DNA of 64,000 nucleotides from contig NC_079503.1 of assembly GCF_030052815.1 (NCBI RefSeq), forward strand, positions 55,532,735 to 55,596,734. The letters run 5' to 3'. A program made the position numbers and the translations under genes. Shown here piece after piece: positions 57,076 through 64,000 of this stretch (position 1 is the first letter of the stretch; the number at the start of each line of letters is the position of its first letter). The notes below the pieces were generated by a model. That model saw only the letters and a list, made by a program, of their open reading frames with translations, did not search any database and was not told the DNA's origin. The DNA is from Hevea brasiliensis (Eukaryota > Streptophyta > Magnoliopsida > Malpighiales > Euphorbiaceae).

Positions 57076-58256
57076 AATTGATTAAATTTTGCACTAAAGA
57101 TGCAATCTGTCTAGTTTTAGGAAATTAACCATATCTTTGTCTTTATAACTCAGAATGACCTGAAATCTGTGCCAAAAGTTCAATAAGACATAGAGCAACA
57201 AATTTGCTTCTTTGATTAGAAGCTAAAAACCAATGGAAATAGAACATTTAGCTATATCAATCTAGTACACTAAAACTAAAAAAATTGACAATAATATGCA
57301 ATGAAGCCTAGAAATAATTTGGCAAAAATGCCAACTTGTGAGAATTGTAAATTGCACTATACTGGCAGCATATTAAAATGCGAATTGTGACATGTTGATA
57401 CTAGAATCAACTTATGCATGAAGTATGAAAAGGTCAACATTTTCATTGACTAGTGAATTGTATAATGACCAGTAAACCCTAAAAATAAATATTTAATCTT
57501 GTACTATGCCTTAATTTGCCTAGTTGACTAGTTTGGATAGGTTGGCATGCCAATAGGATTTTGACAGCTGTTCTGTAAATGGCTTTACGTCATAATGTGT
57601 TTTATGGCTTATTATGCCATATTATGATTTTAATAGCCTATGGCTATACAGATTGTGTTATTATACTCAGCTTAATGCCTGATTGATTCAATTCAGGCAG
57701 TTAATTTAAGTATATGGAAATTTCAGTACAATTAAATTAAGCATTGAATGAAATGAGTAAAAGAGATTAGCAATAGAAACATAAAAAAGATACAATTTGC
57801 AGAATCGTAGAGACTTAAAATACAATACAGTTAGAATAATTGATTTCTGGATATCCGAATTATGATTTATTTCTTTCTTTATTTGTGTATATTATTTCTT
57901 GATATGCTATTGCACCACTAAGCAGAAATGCTTAGCGCGATTGAATTGCTTGCTCGTGCTGGTACTGAAGGTAAAACCAGTAGACTGACGACTGAGATTT
58001 TTGGAGTCCAGATCTGCAGAAGTGTCAGAAGAGTTCAAGGTTATCACCTCCTCAGCAATGCATGTAGATAGGGCTCATTTTAAGCATGTTTTCTAATATG
58101 TACATTATAATTATGTCTTATATTGTAATGTGAATTAGTAATTGTAATTTCATTTGTATATCCTGTACTTGACAAATTTATGTACTTAATTGGCAAATTA
58201 TATAAGTTAATAAAATATAAGAATTCTGATATATGAATTGATTATCTAATCATAAT

Positions 58257-61200
58257 TGTAACATCCTCCCGGTAGCAATTCCGCACAGTCTACTGTTCCG
58301 GTGACCGGTGTCGGTCCGGACAGCTAGAACTTCTGAAAAAATATTTAAACTAAAGTCAGGAACCATAATTAACTCAAATATTAATGAGAAAAATTTAGTA
58401 AAAATTTTAGAAATCAAATACAACTAAGTCAAATGAGCCGGTGCCCAAGCGATGGGTAACCCAGAGGGAAGTTGCGGTTCTTGCAACGAGGAGCCCTAGA
58501 CCCGGGGGAAAAATTATAAAATAATTTTTGGGACTCCAGAGAAGGGTTATTGAGGTTCCCATGGCATTAGAATGCCAAGAAAATACCTAGAAAAAATTTT
58601 CAATTGGTACAGACAATTTTGACCCGTTAAGCCAAATGGAGGGCATTTTGGTCATTTCGCCTTCAGAGGTGATTTTTGGCCGACTTGTCCAGTTAAGTAA
58701 ATAATTAATATGACATAAATATGAAGAAATATTGCTAAAAATTAAATTGAAATGTGGTAGAAAAGAAAAGCAAAGAAAAATCAAAATAATGCAAATAATG
58801 ACATCACATGATGTCATTTGGAGGGCTTCCACCAATCACAACCTAATAAGCCAAATTAAAAAGAGAAAAATGACAAATGAAGACACAAAATTTCTGGTTC
58901 TTCTTCTTCTTTTGGACGTGAACCACTTCTTGAGCCTTCCTCCATGGATGCTTTTTGAAGCTCTAATTTCCCATTAAAATCTTCCATATTTTCCCAACCT
59001 CCAAACACAAAAACTTGATTTTTGACCTAGCTTGAGAGATTGGAAGCAAAAGGGAGTGACTAGCTGGATTTTCAACCAAGGTTAGTGCTTTAACTTATGT
59101 TTATTTCTGTGTTTTATAGAAGAAATTAGTAAATCCTACAACTAGATGCCATAGAAACTTGTAGATGAGTGAAAATCTGAATCAGATTGTATGCGTAAAC
59201 AGTAAATTTTAAAAATTCATAACTGGAGTTAGGAATCTCAGATCAGGGTGATTTTTATGTCAAAAGAAACCTTAAGGAATGTTATAAAACTTTGTAGTTT
59301 TATGTCAGACTTGATTCTAATGTTAGGTTAGGGTTTGAGGACAAAACATTTTATTGCTCAGATGTGGACTCTGTTCTGCTGATTTCCTGCAACATGACAG
59401 CCACCTTCAATAAATCATAACTGGAGCTATAAAACTCGAAATGATGTGATTCTTGTGTCCTTGAAACGCTTATTGAATGCTCTAAAACCTTGTAGTTATG
59501 GCCAAGAGCTAATTGTGGTAGCTGCTGGGTGATATTTTTACATTTCCTTACTACTATCCTGCATGTACTGGATTCTGGACAGGTTGCACCTTTTTAATTA
59601 GTTATGCAATTTTCGATCTGATTTTGATTTGATTCCAATTGGAGATTGAGTTAGACATATGAAGGTTGAGTTCTGGAAAATATGGTCTTCAAATCTTGTT
59701 TCTATAAATTATAGTGATTATTTTTGTACCCTGTTTCTACATGCTGATTGTGCACTGAGTGCACTATTCGTTCTAGTAACATGTATATTGCATGAGCTAG
59801 AAATTTTAGAGAGAAACTTGGACCTTGCTTAGGTAATGGTGAAAGAACATTTTAAGGGTCAATTAGTGACCATTTGAGGTAAGTTCACCATAATTTGAAG
59901 AGATTTAGAGTGATGCAAACTTAATTGGTAGGCTGCCTAGGGTAACCAGTAGGGAGGCTGTGATTCCAGCTCACTTGGACTGCCATATCTTTGGCTGTGT
60001 AGGTCCAATTGGTGTTTGGCCAATTGCACATGAAACTAGACTTATAATGGCACATTTTTGCTGAAGAAACCATGCCCAAAAGACCAAAGCAAGTGGACCA
60101 AAAGTTGGCCCCAATCCGGATACCCTGCAACAGCACCTACAGAAATGACTAAATGAACAGTAACTGTTCATGTGGCCATAATTCACTGTAGAAATGGTCA
60201 ATTGATCTGAAATGTTTACAGCAACAAGTTAAGACATAGACAAACAACTTTCATGAAGAAACCTACCCCAAATTATGACCAGATCCTAATCAAATCATTG
60301 AGCAAAGTGAAGTTTACTGTACTGAGATTTCCAGAATTTTCATTTGAGCAGTAATGTTTGGATGGCTATAACTCTCTCTAGAAAACTCGGATTTAGGCGA
60401 TTCTTGAACCGATGGAAACCTAAGGCATAGTAGAACATTTCATATGAAGGAAGTTAGACCAAATTATGAACTTAACTTGATCAAATTACTGACCAAAGTT
60501 GGACCAAAAATCTGCGGACTCCAAAATCTCAGCATGAATAAAGGCACGTGAACAGTAAACTTATTTTGGCCATAACTTGAGCTACAAAACTCCAAATAGA
60601 GTGATTCAAAAAAGGAAATTCAACTAGACAAAATAAGGAACAACTTTCATGTTTGCCATTTCCTCAAATTCCCACTGTAAAAATAACAAATGGAACAGTA
60701 AAGATGAAGCATGAAAACCGAAAATTTTGCTCAATTAGCATTAAGCTTAAAAATGGTATTGGCAACCAATACCAACAAGTTTGAAATACAAAATGTGGTA
60801 TGTTTGAGGTGTTAAGACCAATACACCTATTTTCTGTCCAAAAGTCAACATTTTTGTTGACCAATGAGGTGAATAATGACACCAAAACCAAAAACTGACA
60901 ATTTTGCCAAAATGACCTAAGCTTTGAGAAAGTGACCAAAACTAACAAGTTTTGAATACAAAATGTGGTATGTTGGGAGTATTAAAACCAATGTACCTAT
61001 TGTTTATGCAAAAGTCAACATTTTAGTTGACTAATGAAATGAATAGTGACATGAAAACTTGAAATTCAAAAATTGTGAAACTTAAAAATGCAAAATGCCC
61101 TAGTAGGCCTAATGTGATTGGTTTGGATAGTTTGGCATGCCAATAGGGTATTGTTTTAGCAGTACTGCGAAAGGAAAGGCTTTATGCCTGTATTCATGGC

Positions 61201-62281
61201 TTTATGCCCGTATTCATGGCTTTTATGCCCGTATTCATGGCTTTTATGCCGATTATGTGATATCATGGCTTTTTAGCCATACGATCGCATACGTGGTTGG
61301 CGCTCAAGGTCCCATGGTATGACGCCCGAGGCACGCGGTGTCGGTGCCAACGACCCGTTATCTAGTCCAATGCTCAAGATAGGTTACTTGGGCATGGAAA
61401 AGTATAACTGTAATTGAACTGATTGTTAAAGAAAATACGAAAATTAAATATCAGGAATGATTATGATAGAATACAAAGAAACTCAATATCATGAAGAAAA
61501 TAATCAACAAAATGCATGAAGAAGTTAATATCATAAAACATGATTAGCCCTCGACTAAACAATAAGTTAGTAATTATTCATTTCTTATGAACACAATAGC
61601 AAGGAAATTATTATTTTTATTTGCATATTATATTTTCTTGTATTATTGGCACCACTAAACTTTATGCTTAGCGCGTCGCTTTTGCCACGCGTAGGTACTG
61701 AAGATTTGGACAGAGGGCCCAGTAGACCACAGATTCGGTAAGGCAGTTCACAGTTCTGCATAGTGTCTGTGTCACCTCGTCACTTGCAGTGCATTGGTAG
61801 GACACTAGGTGTCATTTTGATATTTTGTAACTAAATTTTTATCTTCTCATATGTATTTTGATCTGTGTAACATATTTTGATGTTCATGTAAATAATGAAA
61901 ATTGTATTTGTGAATGGAAGAGTGAATGTCTATTTATAACTTGTACATGATTAACAAATGAGATAAATGATTGAGAAATGAATGTGAACTGAAAAATATT
62001 GAGATTTTGATAAATGGAGTTAAGATGAATGAATAAGAATATATGAAGTGTTTTTCACAGGTTCCGAAGAATGGTTTTCTCCATTTTTAGCCGGTACCTT
62101 GCCGGATTTTCTATAAAAATTTTCGGAACCTCAAATAAATTACAATTTCAATAAATGAATTATATTTCACAAGTTATATTCAAAAGGAAGAATAAAAATG
62201 AATTAAGATAAAATATAGTGCTCGGCACACTGAGTGGCATAACTTGCTCGGCTACACTGTAGTCGGGTAAGGGGTGTCACA
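58257..62281 (+). repeat. 5' LTR of LARD-like element (4025 bp)
   Basis: It begins TGTAACATCCTCCCGG and ends GGGTGTCACA. The donor-like CAAG/GTTAGTGC has its intron side at 59081. Phrases like CATAACT..AGCTA.AAAACTC.AAAT recur near 59407, 60367 and 60577, marking diverged modules. A short array of about four 21-22 bp units (ATGGCTTTTATGCCCGTATTC) lies at about 61173-61250. The hairpin near 61655-61672 is imperfect. The stretch 61258-61370 is scrambled compared with the other LTRs. Confidence 0.92.
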
Positions 62282-62636
62282 TTTATTGGTATCAGAGCGC
62301 GGTTTAGGCGTTTCTGGACTTAGATAGATTGCATATCATGCATTGCATTCATAAGAGTCGAGGTGACACTATTGCAGATCTGTATTTCCTGTTTATTTTA
62401 GGTTAAGGTATGGAATAAGAGAGTGAAGAGACAATGAGATAGCGAATGGAGATGAGAAAGAGACTGTATTTAAGATGAAAAAGGATAAGTACATAACTGT
62501 TTGAGGATAGGATTGAGACTAAGGAGAAAGTGAAGTAGGATAACACGGAAAGGTGAAGAAATAAAGAGGTAGTAGCTCCTTGGCTATTTACATTGGGTAA
62601 ATTTCGAGGACGAAATTTAAATTAGAGGGGAAGAGT
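62282..62636 (+). other. Minimal internal region of LARD-like element: primer site, residual leader, polypurine tract
   Basis: The primer site TGGTATCAGAGC is at 62287-62298. The leader follows the family-1 text to about 62400, and an ATG at 62409 in the gag-start context is followed by a stop (TAA) two codons later. The next ~160 bases are purine-rich and not recognisably coding. From 62596 the text GGTAAATTTCGAGGACG matches the end of family-1 pol, and AGAGGGGAAGAG (62624-62635) is the polypurine tract. Confidence 0.87.
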
Positions 62637-64000
62637 TGTAACATCCTCCCGGTAGCAATTCATACGATCTCTTTGTTCCGGTGACCGGTGTCGGTCCGGA
62701 CAGCTAGAACTTCTGGAAAAATATTTAAACTAAAGTCAGGAACCATAATTAACTCAAATATTAATGAGAAAAATTTAGTAAAAATTTTAGAAATCAAATA
62801 CAACTAAGTCAAATGAGCCGGTGCCCAAGCGATGGGTAACCCAGAGGGAAGTTGCGGTTCTCGCAACGAGGAGCCCTAGACCAGGGGGAAAAATTATAAA
62901 ATAATTTTTGGGACTCCAGAGAAGGGTTATTGAGGTTCCCATGGCATTAGAATGCCAAGAAAATACCTAGAAAAATTTTTCAATTGGTACAGACAATTTT
63001 GACCCGTTAAGCCAAATGGAGGGCATTTTGGTCATTTCGCCTTCAGAGGTGATTTTTGGCCGACTTGTCCAGTTAAGTAAATAATTAATATGACATAAAT
63101 ATGAAGAAATATTGCTAAAAATTAAATTGAAATGTGGTAGAAAAGAAAAGCAAAGAAAAATCAAAATAATGCAAATAATGACATCACATGATGTCATTTG
63201 GAGGGCTTCCACCAATCACAACCTAATAAGCCAAATTAAAAAGAGAAAAATGACAAATGAAGACACAAAATTTCTGGTTCTTCTTCTTCTTTTGGACGTG
63301 AACCACTTCTTGAGCCTTCCTCCATGGATGCTTTTTGAAGCTCTAATTTCCCATTAAAATCTTCCATATTTTCCCAACCTCCAAACACAAAAACTTGATT
63401 TTTGACCTAGCTTGAGAGATTGGAAGCAAAAGGGAGTGACTAGCTGGATTTTCAACCAAGGTTAGTGCTTTAACTTATGTTTATTTCTGTGTTTTATAGA
63501 AGAAATTAGTAAATCCTACAACTAGATGCCATAGAAACTTGTAGATGAGTGAAAATCTGGAATCTGTACAGTGTATGCGTAAACAGTAAATTTTAAAAAT
63601 TCATAACTGGAGTTAAAAATCTCAGATCAGGGTGATTTTTATGTCAAAAGAAACCTTAAGGAATGTTATAAAACTTTGTAGTTTTATGTCAGACTTGATT
63701 CTAATGTTAGGTTAGGGTTTGAGGACAAAACATTTTATTGCTCAGATGTGGACTCTGTTCTGCTGATTTCCTGCAACATGACAGCCACCTTCAATAAATC
63801 ATAACTGGAGCTATAAAACTCGAAATGATGTGATTCTTGTGTCCTTGAAACGCTTATTGAATGCTCTAAAACCTTGTAGTTATGGCCAAGAGCTAATTGT
63901 GGTAGCTGCTGGGTGATATTTTTACATTTCCTTACTACTATCCTGCATGTACTGGATTCTGGACAGGTTGCACCTTTTTAATTAGTTATGCAATTTCCGA
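62637..64000 (+). repeat. 3' LTR of LARD-like element, truncated by the window edge
   Basis: It begins TGTAACATCCTCCCGG and follows 58257-59620 closely to the last base. The donor-like site is at 63461. About 2.66 kb of this LTR should lie beyond the window, followed by ATAAT and the rest of the family-2 3' LTR. Confidence 0.92.

Larger units (their letters stand above)
54390..58256 (+). repeat. 3' LTR of decayed family-2 element, left arm
   Basis: It follows the 5' LTR closely, with a TATACAAG box equivalent at 55025 and the donor-like AAG/GTTAGTGC at 55272. Differences include a deletion around 57700 and five rather than four tandem modules. It is cut at ATAAT (58252-58256) by the next insertion. 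By comparison with 52720-53102, about 0.4 kb of LTR should follow beyond the window. Confidence 0.9.
3813..64000 (-). mobile_element. Ty1/copia element 'copia B', minus strand, heavily interrupted, runs off the window
   Basis: This copia element is read right to left. Its 3' LTR is split into 3813-4980 and 34063-34941. Its degraded pol is at 34942-38110, gag at 41957-42781 and leader at 42782-44139 plus 47968-48152. The primer site is at 48153-48164, and the 5' LTR starts at 48167 and is cut at 48904. It received four independent gypsy insertions, each with its own 5-bp duplication: the tandem complex in the 3' LTR, two solo LTRs in the gag and leader, and a decayed full element in the 5' LTR. 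Its LTR and proteins are related to, but clearly diverged from, copia A (22524-32488). The rest of the 5' LTR must lie to the right of the window. All coding parts carry stops or frameshifts, so it is dead. Confidence 0.88.
48905..64000 (+). mobile_element. Decayed gypsy family-2 element in the copia B 5' LTR (extends past window)
   Basis: The 5' LTR is 48905-53102, the primer site is at 53108 and the internal region is only 1287 bp (53103-54389). The 3' LTR begins at 54390 and is interrupted at 58256 by another element. The left target-site duplication should be CATGT (48900-48904), and its partner must lie beyond the window. The internal region keeps only scraps of gag and integrase, so the copy cannot be autonomous. 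The structure resembles a LARD-type derivative: two large LTRs around a mostly non-coding centre with its primer site and polypurine tract kept. Confidence 0.88.
58257..64000 (+). mobile_element. LARD-like gypsy derivative (family 1c), TSD ATAAT predicted, runs off the window
   Basis: Two near-identical LTRs (58257-62281, and 62637 onward) surround an internal region of only 355 bp that keeps the primer site and polypurine tract but no gag or pol. The LTR is 4025 bp and shares its first ~800 bases, hairpins and 3' end with family 1, but carries extra modules in the middle. It is inserted in the 3' LTR of the decayed family-2 element. The left duplication is ATAAT (58252-58256). The visible 1364 bp of the 3' LTR differ from the 5' LTR at roughly a dozen sites plus two short clusters, so it is the youngest or among the youngest layers. 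It must have moved with proteins from another element. Confidence 0.9.

Noticed and set aside
58587..58977. Paired sense and antisense frames of about 81 codons duplicated at 62967-63357
   Set aside because: Their near-identity only reflects the two LTRs of a young LARD-like element. The matching part of family 1 LTRs does not keep the frame.
1..64000. Host protein-coding gene, endogenous pararetrovirus, Helitron or DNA transposon
   Set aside because: I found no exon-like conserved host domain, no movement protein or caulimovirid order, no Helitron ends and no transposase. Every recognisable protein segment belongs to the gypsy or copia elements described.

Overview
This window is repeat-only plant nuclear DNA. 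I found no host gene, tRNA or rRNA. Everything I can assign is LTR retrotransposon sequence: Ty3/gypsy elements of chromovirus (Tekay/Del-like) type and Ty1/copia elements. Plant-type tRNA-Met primer sites (TGGTATCAGAGC), 5-bp target-site duplications (TSDs), plant-like short A/T-rich introns and very long LTRs (2-4 kb) point to a eudicot with a large, LTR-rich genome. A woody Euphorbiaceae is my guess from the look of the gag-pol and LTR sequences, but nothing here proves it.

Layout, from the oldest layer inward. Layer 0 (1-578 and 3718-3812) is unidentified repeat-like DNA split by a minus-strand solo gypsy LTR (579-3717, TSD TAATA). Layer 1 is a minus-strand copia element, 'copia B', which starts at 3813 and runs off the right edge of the window. 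Its 3' LTR is cut by the gypsy complex. Its pol lies at about 34942-38110, its gag at 41957-42781, its leader is broken up, and its 5' LTR starts at 48167. Layer 2 holds four insertions into copia B. First is a tandem gypsy complex LTR-internal-LTR-internal-LTR (4981-34057, one TSD, CACCT). Next are two solo LTRs of a second gypsy family, on + (38111-41951, TSD CAAGA) and on - (44140-47962, TSD AAAGA). Last is a decayed member of that second family (48905 to beyond the window). Layer 3 holds a nearly complete copia A (22524-32488, TSD AAATT) inside the third LTR of the gypsy complex, and an almost coding-free, LARD-like gypsy derivative (58257 to beyond 64000) inside the 3' LTR of the decayed element.

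How the parts work. Each gypsy unit encodes gag with CCHC fingers, aspartic protease, reverse transcriptase, RNase H, integrase and a C-terminal chromodomain-like tail. The copia elements use the order gag-protease-integrase-RT-RNase H. All copies carry stop codons or frameshifts, so none looks autonomous. Several stops in gypsy unit 2 are CAG to TAG, as expected from CHG-methylation decay.

The signals most worth following are these: a phase-0, 75-nt intron-like insert four codons after the catalytic Glu of the gypsy integrase, also present in a decayed relative; a recurring AAG/GTTAGTG splice-donor-like site in the LTRs of both superfamilies, paired with acceptor-like sites next to gag ATGs; LTR bodies built from diverged ~200-bp modules that have recently expanded; and strong conserved hairpins in the LTRs.
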